Of a stretch of DNA of 64,000 nt, positions 31,099 to 43,700 are shown in pieces. Origin of the DNA: Lucinisca nassula (taxonomy: Eukaryota; Mollusca; Bivalvia; Lucinida; Lucinidae); NCBI GenBank assembly GCA_963580285.1, contig OY757026.1, positions 89,254,651-89,318,650 on the forward strand, written 5' to 3'. The notes beneath the pieces are model-generated. The model did not search any database. It had not been told where the DNA came from and saw only the letters and a list, made by a program, of their open reading frames with translations. The position numbers and the translations under genes are program-made. How positions within the stretch are numbered: position 1 is the first letter of the stretch; each line of letters begins with the position of its first letter.

Positions 31099-33062
31099 CA
31101 AGAAACCACTGAAATGCTGGAGCAAAAGAAAACCAACAGTTAGACTCCGATGGGCCCGACCAGAGACAGAGCATCAGGCACCAACCAACATTACCTTGAA
31201 TTAGATCTCTCTAATTCTCAATAAGCCTTTACGTTGGAGCCGTCATAGAATCTGAGGCCTGACCCACCGGCGTGCAATTAAAGAGGGAAGCAAAGTTACC
31301 AACCGTGATTGGGTTAACTACCATGCATGCAGTCTGTCGTATAACATCCATGTTGTACCCAATCTTTTTATATCGAAGAATGATTTTACGAAATTGGGTG
31401 CTGAAGTCATTGCGGTTATATATTTTTCTAAATTTATATACTAAGTCACCATAAAATTCGGGTTCCGATAGACCTTGTTGCAGAAGAGATTTAAGTCCAA
31501 TATTGAATTTCGAAATTAAATCAGAATGGCTTAATGTTTGTATTTCTTTCCCTTTGGTGTCTTTTATGGATGGAGTAAGTTAATTGTATCAATTCCTGAT
31601 CTTTGTTTTACTTCTACTTGGAACGGTCAGTGGAAAGATTTCCACTGGGGGGGCTTAAATCGATTTTACGTGGCCACAATCCTCGCCCTTACTTCCGTCG
31701 CGATTTAGACAAATAATTTGTTCAGTCCGCATGAAGGCCTCCTAACTCATCAGTGCAACATCTCCGTGAACACAAAAAAAAATCAAAGAACCACAGAGGT
31801 GAGACAACGGTGAGGACTCGACAGCAAGAAACCACTAAAATGCTGGAGGAAAAGAAAACCAACAGTTAGACTCCGATGGGCCCGACCAGAGACAGAGCAT
31901 CAGGCACCAACCAACATTACCAAGAATTAGATCTCTCTAATTCTCAATAAGCCTTTACGTTGGAGCCGTCATAGAATCTGAGGCCTGACCCACCGGCGTG
32001 CAATTAAAGAGGGAAGCAAAGTTACCAACCGTGATTGGGTTAACTACCATGCATGCAGTCTGTCGTATAACATCCATGTTGTACCCAATCTTTTTATATC
32101 GAAGAATGATTTTACGAAATTGGGTGCTGAAGTCATTGCGGTTATATATTTTTCTAAATTTATATACTAAGTCACCATAAAATTCGGGTTCCGATAGACC
32201 TTGTTGCAGAAGAGATTTAAGTCCAATATTGAATTTCGAAATTAAATCAGAATGGCTTAATGTTTGTATTTCTTTCCCTTTGGTGTCTTTTATGGATGGA
32301 GTAAGTTAATTGTATCAATTCCTGATCTTTGTTTTACTTCTACTTGGAACGGTCAGTGGAAAGATTTCCACTGGGGGGCTTAAATCGATTTTACGTGGCC
32401 ACAATCCTCGCCCTTACTTCCGTCGCGATTTAGACAAATAATTTGTTCAGTCCGCATGAAGGCCTCCTAACTCATCAGTGCAACATCTCCGTGAACACAA
32501 AAAAAATCAAAGAACCACAGAGGTGAGACAACGGTGAGGACTCGACAGCAAGAAACCACTAAAATGCTGGAGCAAAAGAAAACCAACAGTTAGACTCCGA
32601 TGGGCCCGACCAGAGACAGAGCATCAGGCACCAACCAACATTACCAAGAATTAGATCTCTCTAATTCTCAATAAGCCTTTACGTTGGAGCCGTCATAGAA
32701 TCTGAGGCCTGACCCACCGGCGTGCAATTAAAGAGGGAAGCAAAGTTACCAACCGTGATTGGGTTAACTACCATGCATGCAGTCTGTCGTATAACATCCA
32801 TGTTGTACCCAATCTTTTTATATCGAAGAATGATTTTACGAAATTGGGTGCTGAAGTCATTGCGGTTATATATTTTTCTAAATTTATATACTAAGTCACC
32901 ATAAAATTCGGGTTCCGATAGACCTTGTTGCAGAAGAGATTTAAGTCCAATATTGAATTTTGAAATTAAATCAGAATGGCGTCTATGGCCATCCAAAATA
33001 AAAAAAACACAAGTGATACACACAGTAAGTGACAAACAACAACATAAATAAATCGCCACAGA
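31099..33062 (-). repeat. Tandem array of a PLE composite unit
   Basis: A composite of about 725 bp (minus-strand PLE 3' UTR and RT C-terminus joined to an 85-bp plus-strand tail) occurs three times head-to-tail. The same 60-codon shadow frame recurs at 31272, 31998 and 32722, spacing 726 and 724 bp. The units are almost identical, including the same novel junction 'cagaatgg|cttaatgtttg' at 31530 and 32257. They therefore arose by tandem duplication after the composite formed, not by separate insertions. Confidence 0.8.
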
Positions 33063-33947
33063 TGAACCGCCTTGGAACGGTCAGTGGAAAGATTTCCACT
33101 TGGGGGGGGGGGGGGGGGATTAAATCGATTTCACATGGCCACAATCCTCGCCCTTACTTCCATCGCGATTTAGACAAATAATTTGTTCAGTCCGCATGAA
33201 GGCATCCTAACTCATCAGTGCAACATCTCCGTGAACACAAATAATCAAAGAACCACAGAGGTGAGACAACGGTGAGGACTCGACAGCAAGAAACCACTGA
33301 AATGCTGGAGCAAAAGAAAACCAACAGTTAGACTCTGATGGGCCCGACCAGAGACAGAGCATCAGGCACCAATCAACATTACCTTGAATTAGATCTCTCT
33401 AATTCTCAATAAGCATTTACGTTGGAACCGTCATAGAATCTGAGGCCTGACCCACCGGCATGCAATTAAAGAGGGAAGCAAAGTTACCAACCGTGATTGG
33501 GTTAACTACCATGCATGCAGTCTGTCGTATAACATCCATGTTGTACCCAATCTTTTTATATCAAAGAATGATTTTACGAAATTGGGTGCTGAAGTCATTG
33601 CGGTTGTTTTTCTGAATTTATATACTAAGTCACCATAAAATTGGGGTTCCGATAGACCATGTTGCAGAAGAGATTCAAGTCCAATATTGAATTTTGAAAT
33701 TAAATCAGAATAGCGTCTATAAAATTTTGAAAAGGCTTTGCGTAGTTTATGGTACCGATAACCCTGATTAAGAAGTTGAGCCGTTAATAATTTATTACGA
33801 GTGTTAAAGTCAGTTACATGACTACACACTCTAGCAAATCGAATTAATTGCGAAATGTAAACGCCATAGGATGGCGCACGATGAACATCACCATCCAAAA
33901 AAGGAAAACTTACTATCTCAAAATCAAAGTCATCTTGTTTATCAAGT
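33063..33947 (-). pseudogene. PLE copy, RT C-terminal half
   Basis: Minus-strand 3' UTR with a long G-run (33102-33118) and RT C-terminus to about 33947. A small deletion near 33606 shifts the frame ('RKTTAMTSAPNF'). It meets an inverted RT N-terminal fragment at 33948. Confidence 0.75.
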
Positions 33948-34263
33948 TTGTTGTGGTCCCTGCAGACAAGGCCGCTAACAATGTCGTCGTTATGTGACGG
34001 CTCAACTATGTTAACACGCTTAAGCAAGAGCTTGATGGTACTAAGGCCTATGAACTTCAGCCTTTAGCTGAAGAGAGAGCTATAGTAGATGAACATATTT
34101 GTCATTCAGCCACCAAGTTTGCTGTGTGTGTGTTACAGAAGGCCAAGACAAGCTTCCTACACTATACTGGTTACTAAAACTTCATAAAAGACATTACAAA
34201 GCACGGTTTATTGCAAATTCTAGCTTTTGCACTACCGCTGAACTTTGTAAATTATTAACTTTC
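33948..34263 (+). pseudogene. PLE RT N-terminal fragment with UGA
   Basis: Reads 'VVVPADKAANNVVVM', UGA (33995-33997), 'RLNYVNTLKQELDGTKAYEL', 'QPLAEERAIVDEHICHSATK'. A 2-nt insertion near 34130 shifts the frame before 'TEGQDKLPTLYW'. The sequence differs from the copy at 8600 at several positions yet keeps UGA at the same site. This is the last PLE piece before the TOP2 gene. Confidence 0.75.
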
Positions 34264-34299
34264 GTGATTTGTACTCTACTTCACAGAATCTCTGCCGTG

Positions 34300-34673
34300 A
34301 ACTGTCTTATCGGTAAAGTTCCACGCGTTCTAAGTTGATAGTCCAACTATTTTCTTTTATCCAATCAAAACTATCGTTTCATGATAAATATGGCTTCCTT
34401 CGATCAGCGCCGACTGAGAAAAGATATACCTTAAAGAAAACTTATTTTTTTCACTTGCGATTGCTGATCTCGGTCTGCTTTCCAATGAATTCTGTGCTAA
34501 AACATTGACTATTTAAGAAATGTGTTTTCTTTGGGAAAATCTTCGAAAAAGGCAAAGCAATACTGATCTCAAATAAGAGTTATAGAGCTAGACTCTATTT
34601 TCATTTTCAGATTGGACATACAAAACCGGAATAATTGGATTGTTCGGGGTCTATTTCGCGTATTAAGACCACA
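34300..34673 (+). promoter_or_regulatory. Putative TOP2 promoter and 5' UTR
   Basis: The unique sequence before the first coding exon contains CCAAT at 34361 and 34482 and inverted CCAAT (ATTGG) at 34611 and 34633. Inverted CCAAT boxes bound by NF-Y are known in vertebrate TOP2A promoters. The transcription start is not determined, and some boxes may lie in the 5' UTR. No TATA box is evident at a clear position. Confidence 0.4.
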
Positions 34674-34709
34674 ATGGCTCAGCAAGAAGTTGACTCCATG
34701 AAATTTTCG
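34674..34709 (+). CDS. TOP2: TOP2 coding exon 1 (36 nt)
   Basis: ATG starts 'MAQQEVDSMKFS', followed by a strong donor (gtaagt) in phase 0. Joined to exon 2 it gives 'MKFSTLFDKMNSQ'; vertebrate TOP2B has a similar TLFD segment just before its variable linker. Too short for an ORF scan. Alternative: translation could start at the in-frame ATG at 45459 in exon 2. Confidence 0.7.
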
Positions 34710-37700
34710 GTAAGTATTCGTTTTTTAGATTCGGCTTTGTAAGAAATTCGCGATTGAAACTTAATTTATTTTAATGAGCCAGGGGTCATGACCCGTGAAA
34801 GTATCACGTGACTACAGTTTTTGAATTTCATTCGCTGACGGTCAGCCGCCAAAAACAAACCACTGGTGAATGCTGAAAAGCTTATTTTCAAGTTCAACAG
34901 CTGAATGTCTAAAGGCTTGTACTGCTAAGAACCTGACTAACAGGAGCATGGCTACATCAGGGCCATTGAAGGCAATTATTTTATTGTTTTAACAGAGAAA
35001 TCAGAAAAATCTGTTTATGCTTTTGGCTTGTTGGTGGGTGGGGAGAAGAATCATTTCAATGCCCTATTTTCAATTTTAGCCTGGAAACCCATAACTCTGT
35101 TCATCTAAGGTTGAGCAATCCTGCTTCAAATTTTTGTTTCTAGAATAATTTTCTGCAGGTATTTTTAAACATTTGACTAAATGCTTATGAGAATCTCAAG
35201 ATTTAAGAAAATATACATCACTTCTGTTTATTCTACAGCTATCTTCTTCTTCTTCTTGTCACGTTTATTTTGCGTAGCACCACAGATTGTGAAGTGAATA
35301 TTTATCACAGATTTAAATTCATTTCATTTGCACAGATAAACAAACTTGTGGTCTTTAAAGTTTTCCTATCTTATGCTCTCTGGTACTTTCAGCACTTCCT
35401 AGTCAGTTTTCAGTAAACGAACGCGATTCAGGTGTAACTCGTGAATCAGTTCCCGGGAATGTAACTCCAGAAGTTCTGTTTGTCTGTTGGTAAACTCAAG
35501 CCTCTGAGTAACATGCGGGTGACTTGAATCCAGTAGAAGCTGTACACACAGTTCGGGAGTCTCTAGAACGTGGTCAATTTCTCTGGAATAGTTAAACAAA
35601 GTCCTAATTTTGAGAATGTACGGTACCCTTACACAATTTAATCTTTCACAGATGACAATGAAGTGTTCTCTATCCTCAGGTTGCTTATTACAGAGAGGAC
35701 ATTGCGGATTAACATTAAATTGGTTAAACCTTGCCCTATTGGCCTGCAACGTATATGTTCCTGTTAGTAGCCTAGCCTTCGTTTCAGCCCTCGTGACATC
35801 AAAGATACTATTGTTTACGTATGCGTAAATTTGATGGACCTTGCCTACCTTTAAGGAGTCTGGGTTTAGGTATTTCAGAGAGGATTTACTAGCAATATCC
35901 TCCTTCCACAGGGTTTCCACGTGCAAGTGCACATTGGAGTTTACTAACTTTTTCCATTTCTCTTTCTTGGGAGTATTAGGTTGACTTAATATGATTGAAT
36001 GATTGTGGTTCATGTTTTCATGGTTATCTGGAGGACAGTAAGTGGCCGACACGGCTGTACCTGGCCTTCAAAATTCATCAAACATTATGGGAATGAGTGT
36101 GGTTCACATTTAATTAAGTACTACATATTCTTTGATGTATTGTAATCATTATCTATATTCATGGTTATATCTGAACGGTGGGAAGTGGCCGACACGGCTG
36201 TACCTGGTCTGAGGATATACATAAATTTATCATACATTATGGGACTGAGTGTGGTTGACCTTTAATTGCTACATATTCTTTGGAGACTTTGATATGTATT
36301 GCAATCATTATTTTCGGGGCACTCGGTTTGTTTTTCTTTACAGATTGTTCTCCTCAGATGCAGTGGTATCTGGTGGGGTGGTTGCCCGTGGGTCCTGGGG
36401 TGGGTGGGGATGCAGCGGAGTCAAATAAATCTGGAAATGTGATTCATTCTGCAGGTGGTGCGGTTGGAGTGTGTTTGGGCGTCGGCTTTTTGTGGCCGCT
36501 GGCGGTATCAAGCCCAGGACCTATGGTGTCGGGGGCAAGTGGATTAACCACTGAAATATCACGCTGCTTTAATCATGGGTCGGGGCACTAGACTGGATTT
36601 TTTTTTTTTTTCCCTACTACAGTGGTGCCTGGTGCCAGGATGATTATTGCTGCAGCCCATGGATGGACCAGATTAAGCGGAGTCAAGAGGAGTTAAAAAT
36701 ATGACATGTTTAAATGAGTCTCTCCTAAACATTTTAAATATTGGTTTCTTTGTAGGATAGAGGAATGAAGTAGCACGACATAATAAATCGCCTTATTTGG
36801 AGTGCAAAACCGACCGGTCTGACTGGCCCGAACCTTTTGGCCTGGTGTTTGACTCGCTTGCTTTTTGGCCTCAGGGTTGTGGGCTCGGTCCCCGGTCGGG
36901 GCACTTGTTGTTTTTCTTTACAATTTTTCTCCTCATTGCAGCGGTGCCGGGATGGTTACCGATGAAGCCCAGGAGAGGTGCAGATGCAGCAGAGTCAAAA
37001 GAAGCTAGAAATGTGATATGATTACATGAGTATCCCCTGAACATTTGAAAATAATAATAATAATGATAGTAATAATAATTGTCTCTTTGTAGGATGGAGT
37101 GCAACAATAAATATGTATTTAGAGTGCATGATTGATGGTCTTATCTAAATCTTAACCCTGTTGATTGCTGTTTATGTCTGATTTTCAACATGTTGGGTGA
37201 AAGAGGGAGGGAAAAAAAAAAATTATTCCTCTATACTATGAGTTATTACGCAGACACTACTTGTGAAAGATTATACTTGTGAGTTATCTCAGCCAGTAGA
37301 AGGCTTTGAAATGAAATGACTTCGCTTGGGGCTATTGCCGCGGCAATTGTAAGTAGAAATGACCCAAACACGAATAGCCACGGCTATAATGACATCATCT
37401 GACATTTAACCTTGGCAATAGTCAGAATGGCCGGAGCTATAACTCGAAAGTGCCCGGATGTAAGTATTCAACCAATCGACGTTGGAGAAACAAAATTCTA
37501 TCAATCTATCTTCTGATACTGCGTCGGTCACATTTGACCATTGCCGCAGGTGTATATTACATACACTCCAGGTTTCGTGCAAATTGTTAAACTCATTTTG
37601 ATTGGATAGTATTTTATGTGGAGTAAATGAGTTTTATAGAACAGCGGCTAGCCGGTCAAGCGAAGTCGGTCCTAGAAACGCAGAGCGCTTTGGGGGCATG

Positions 37701-40700
37701 TTCTCATAACTCTGTTCACCCAAATTTATTTGATTATCATAAGGAATCAGATTCATTCTATGAATATTATACATGATGGGTATTTTATTTAGACTGTGCA
37801 CTATTCTAATTTGTTGATACTTTTTATTATCAGTCACATACTTGTCACTGGTTAGATTATTTTGGGGAACCCCATTAATATTAAGCATTTTGTGACAAAT
37901 TTCGATTTCTGTGAATTAAATTGTAAGTCAAAACTGATTTTCTTCAAAACAGGTTGAAATGTTAGTTATTAACTACAAATTCTGGTGTGTGATAATTGTC
38001 AAAAGGATTCCTTTTCATATTAATCAAAGAAGCGGGTGAACGGAGTTATGAGACTGAACGGAGATATGAGAAAATGGGATATATTGCAGTTAAATTTTTT
38101 TTTACCCCTCAAATCACTTACTTTTAACCTTTTATCTTTGCTCACCTCACTATCCCATCTAATACTTTCTCCCATTACTCATACTTTATCTCATTACTCA
38201 TACTTTTTTCAGCACTGACAGTGCACACCAGAAAGTCCGTTTTTCAGGCCTCATATTTTTCAGGCATATGCAAAATATTTAGGGCTTGAGTGTTCCTTGA
38301 TTTTTTCTTGATTTCAGGCTTTTTAGATTTGGATTTTTTCCTCCTATATTCTGTTCAAAATAACTATTGAACACTTATCCTCTGAATAACATATTTTGCT
38401 ACACCCATTTCTAACTATTCAATCAAATTATTTGATATTATGTATTCAAGTCACAAACTGCATTACAAACAGTGTAGATCCTGATCAGATGGCTTCTTCA
38501 GAAGCCATCTGATCTGGATCTACACTGTTTGCAAAGATTATGGTGGTCATGTACAGCAGGATGAGGGTTAAGGCTGCAAAATCAGGTCTTTCAGGCTTTG
38601 AAAAGCTTGGTCAGTATGAGGCCTGGTTTTTAAACATGCTTATAGTAGTTGCAGAAAAGACTATGCAGAGCTATCTTTTTGTTCTGTAACAGTAAACTAA
38701 GTCACCCAATTGTGTGAATTCAACTGCAACACAAGGAAAGCTGTGGCGTATATGGTCATTTGTACTGTAACACCACCTGTTTTACTATGCTAAGTGAAGA
38801 GACCATTGGTGACAAGAAGTTTATGTTTGTAAGCAAGCTGATTACTGATAGAAACAAGATAAGTTTTGTACATGTTTGAGTCACAGCACACATTCTCTAA
38901 TATATGATGAGATGACACAGGTCAGGCACACTTTCACACTTCAATTGTTTGCAATTGGTGTCACTTACATTTGTTATCAAAACACTGTTGAATTCTTTGT
39001 CAGTTAAAGGCATTTATTCTGTAACAGTAAAACACACCGTGTGTCCATAATTGTTTTATTGCCCCCTGTGATATACTGACTAAAGCAGATCAAAGGCAGC
39101 CCTTAATAGGGTGATTTGTAGCTCTTGTTGAATCCCCTGACTGAGACACTTACGGGGAAAATCAATAATGTACACCAGTCAACAGTAAGTAGTTTATTGA
39201 TTTTCCCCAAGGCGGCCCCTTACCTGTTGAAGATAGAGGACTTCTCTCCAGTGAGCATTGAGGGCTACATAATATTATGTAATGAAATGATAGTCCTCAA
39301 TAATCAAGAATAAATGCCCTTAATTAAGTACAATAAACAGGGGAATAAGCAGTCAACCATGGTCTCAAATAGGCCTAAATTTTATTGCTAAAGATGTCTA
39401 AAATAGTCATTATTTAAACGCCATATGTTCTTTCTTTGGAACTCTGTTTTTTCTTTAAAAAAAGGAATTATTACAGTTGTTACTGTAAGAATCCAACAAT
39501 TATTACTAAGATGAAATGCATGCCTTTCTATTAAAGAGAAGTGTACACAATTAACAATTGCTCACACTCAATTTAAACCCTCATCCTGTTTAATAATCTA
39601 ATTTAGCCAAATCACAGACATAATCCCCCCTTCTTCAGGGGTGTAAAATTCCACTCGCCCGCTCACATTTGCGAGTAAGTTTTAAGGCAGGTCGAGTAAG
39701 GTTTTCAAAACTGACCTTACTTTTTCTTCATTTTTAGCACCTAAACAGTGATTTATCTACCTTTTGGCCTGGCTGAGTCAAACTGACTACTCGCTCCAAA
39801 ACACTGAGTCAAATTTCAAAATAGTGAGTCAAATTTATCGGGACAGAGACAAGTATGAAAATAGGTGTCTACCATAATAAAGTAAGCAATGGGGGTTTTA
39901 GATGTAGAACAGGGGCTGACAAATCCATTTCCCGGCCGTCCGGGACAAGACCGAAATCACGACGGACAGGTGCACTTTGACCTTATGACGCTCGGTTCGG
40001 GACAAGTGCAAAAAAAAAAAAAATCGTCTACAACTGCCCGTTTTTTGGGGGCCTTAAATACGGTAAAACTAGACCAGTAAGTAAATCGCTGTCAATTCAG
40101 AGACAAACCATCTGTGTATTTATTACGGTTCAAGTATGACACTATTGTTAATCCCTGTCGTAAAATTGCCACCCTGCGGTGCGTGTCAATAAGGTGTGAA
40201 AATATGGTCAAGTTATGTCTCTAATTTGCGTTTATCCTCCGGTCATAAAATTTAATCCGCAATCAATGTGAAAATGATTGAATTGCTCCTCAGACTATTA
40301 GCTACATCTAACGGTAAATGTTTGCATTATAAAATCGGACTATTCTACGGTCTCATGAATGGTTATGTTTTGGCGCCAAATAGCCGAACGCTGTTGTTGG
40401 TTATTGACACGGAGCTTCTGGGGATAATTCGGGAGCTGTGCAAAGCATTGATTTTCTATCCACCTCTATTCACTTAGCTATCGGGAAAATATTTTTTACC
40501 GGTTCGAAACATTTATTTTTATGAAAGAGATACACACAATGACATTAAACACGTGTGGGGTAATGGCGTCGGATTACGTCATTTACCGATCGCGTGCAGA
40601 AAAATCGTAGCGGTGGTTTGTGGGCGGCGATTTATATCAATTCAAAAATCACCGATCGGCTTTTTCCGTATGTCTGGTCTTCGTCGGACATTGCCAGAAA

Positions 40701-43700
40701 AAAGCCTGCAGTCCATGACCTCGGCTATAAGACGGGGTCATTTTTTGGGGCTCATTTTGGAGGGGAAAATCCTCGTCTTATAGCCGAATTTTTACGGTAC
40801 TTAAGAAAGCACCGGCGCGAAAAAAACGTTGCGTCAGGCATACGCATGTCGGGATTTTTTTTGCGTCACGCTGGGAAAATTTGCGTAATCTACGCATGAC
40901 GCAGAGGTAGATAAATCACTGCTAAATGAAAAGTTTAGACTATAAGGGCGAGTAAGTTTGAGGGAAATTTTACACCTCTGCTTCTTGTAAAGTTGGAAAA
41001 AATCCCCCCCCCCCCCCAATCATTTGTTTAGGTCAGGGATTTTCCTACCCTTCAGAATCAGGGTCCATGGGCCGCTGGGTTTGGGAAAAACAGCTCGCTA
41101 ATATTTATAGTTGGGAAATTAAACCAGCATGAAATTTTTATCAAAATGTAGCACAACATCGGAAATTGGGAAATTTATTATAAAATTTGGGAATATCTGT
41201 CTCTAAATTGGGAAAAATAGGGGCCGATTACCAGCCCCAAAATTGCACTAGGAAAATCCCTGTAGGTGGATGAAATCCCCCCCCCCCCTGCTATTTATAA
41301 TGGTGGATGATATCCCCCCACATGCACAGTTATAGTATTTTAAAATGGTGTGTCAGGGAGGGGGTCAACCTGACATACAGCGGGGGGATTTTGTCCGCCT
41401 TTACAAAAGGAATTTAGCCACGTCCACTTAGAACTCACCTAGGTTATTCACAAACTGAGTGACCGTGTAGGTCCTGATGGAAGCCATCTGATCTGGATCT
41501 ACACCTTAAAACTAAACTTTGTCGTCTTCTGAGTAATTAGGGTTCAAGTCCCAAAGTCATTTGGTTCCTTACAAGACTACAGGGTTCATACGCGTCAGGG
41601 AAAAGTCAGGGAAAAAAATTTTTTTCAAGGTCAGGGAATTTTACAAAATGTCAGGGAATTTTTGAAATTTGGAAAATGTCAGGGAATTTTCTGATCTGGG
41701 CAGGCACCAATTTGTAAAGGTTATAATCACACTTACAGCAATTTAAGCATAACTTTGAAATGTATGCATATATCTATATTCTACATATTTTTCAAGTTCC
41801 ATATAGAAGAAACTGAAAGGGATTTGCACCCCTTACCTCCTGAGCAAATCTGGTGATAGCTATATCTAGTGATTCGATCCCCCCCTCCACTTCATAAAAG
41901 GCAATATAACTCAGAAACCATTCAGATTCCCATCCCTAAACCATATATATTCTTGTTCCTTTTGATAAGACGCATTCAGTAACACCAACCTGGGGCTCCT
42001 CCGGAATGCGCGGGGTCATGCTCCACCCCCTCCATTTCATAAAAGGCCCAATTTCTCAGAAACCTTACAGATCCCAACCCCTCAACCATATATACTCTTG
42101 TTCCTTATGAAGAGACACATTCAATGACGCTAACTTGGGGGGTCGAGCTGGGGCCTTGCTCAACCCCTCCACATCACAAAAGGCAATATATCTCAGAAAA
42201 CATTCAGATCCCCACCCCTAAGCCATATACATTCTTGTTCCTTTTGATAGAACGCATTCAGTGGCACCAGCCTGACGGTCCCATGGAATGCGCCAGGGTC
42301 ATGCCCCACCCCCTCCATTTCATAAAAGGCCCAATATCTTGGAAACCTTACAGACCCCCACCCCTTAACCATATGTTGATCTTTTTCCTTAAAATGAGAT
42401 GCACTCATTGACACCAACTTGGGGGGTCTCCCTGGGTGCGCCGGGGCCTTGCCCCACCTGTATAAGTTGTCATCTATAGTAACTATGCAAAAAGATGCAG
42501 ACTTTTGTTTGAAACAGTGTATTTGATTACTTTTTAATGCATGATAATTCATGTCATTTTGCTTACCAATGTGTATTGTATAATCACCAGCTACATATCC
42601 AGTTGATTTGGAATAAACAAACAAAATATTAAACAATGTAAATGTTTGTCAAAAAAGGAGGTAAGGGTTGGCTGTAGGGGTGGTGGAGGTCAACATTCTA
42701 TTTTTATGCCCCCAACTTTAAAAAAGTTGGGGGGCATATTTTATGCCCCCAACTTTAAAAAAGTTGGGGGGGCATATTGCTTCTGGCTTGTCCGTCCGTT
42801 AGTCCGTTCGTACGTCACGCTTTCTTGTGCATAGCATATCTTTAGAACCGTGTATGCTAGTGTTTTGAAATTTCATATATGGGTTCCTCATGAAAAAATA
42901 GTTGACCCGTATTTTTTTTCTTGTCCAAATTATCTCCCCTTCTTGAATTATTTCCCCTTTAATTAAATAACATAGAATTCTCGTTAGCAAGATATCTCAA
43001 AAAGTATTTGAGCTACAGCCTTGATATTTGGTATAGTGATTGGGACTAAGGAGGAGATTACCTGATTAAATTTTCAACCAATTCTATAAAATTTTGTTAG
43101 AGTTATGGCCCTTTGTAATTTTTTGCCACTCAATTGTGTTGCTTTCTGGTGCATAGCATATCTTTAGAACCGTGTATGCTAGTGTTTTGAAATTTCATAT
43201 ATGGGTTCCTCATGAAAAAATAGTTAACCCGTATTTTTTTCCTTGTCCAAATTATCTCCCCTTCTTGAATTATTTCCCCTTTAATTAAATAACATAGAAT
43301 TCTCGTTAGCAAGATATCTCAAAAAGTATTTGAGCTACAGCCTTGATATTTGGTATAGTGATTGGGACTAAGGAGGAGACTACCTGATTAAATTTTCAAC
43401 CAATTCGATAAAATTTTGTTAGAGTTATGGCCCTTTGTAATTTTTTGCTACTCAATTGTGTTGCTTTCTGGTGCATAGCATATCTTCAGAACCGTGTATG
43501 CTAGTGTTTTGAAATTTCATATATGAGTTCCTCATGAAAAAATAGTTGACCCGTATTTTTTTTCTTGTCCAAATTATCTCCCCTTCTTGAATTATTTCCC
43601 CTTTAATTAAAAAACATAGAATTCTCGTTAGCAAGATATCTCAAAAAGTATTTAAGCTACAGCCCTGATACATGGTATAGTGATTGGGACTAAGGAGGAG

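Noticed and set aside
31272..32904. Repeated 60-residue plus-strand protein (MQLKREAKLPTVIGLTT type)
   Set aside because: It is the antisense shadow of the PLE RT C-terminus and occurs wherever that segment lies on the minus strand.
42193..42636. 147-residue minus-strand protein
   Set aside because: It spans ~150-bp tandem units of a transposon-like element, with no domain and no splice or promoter context.
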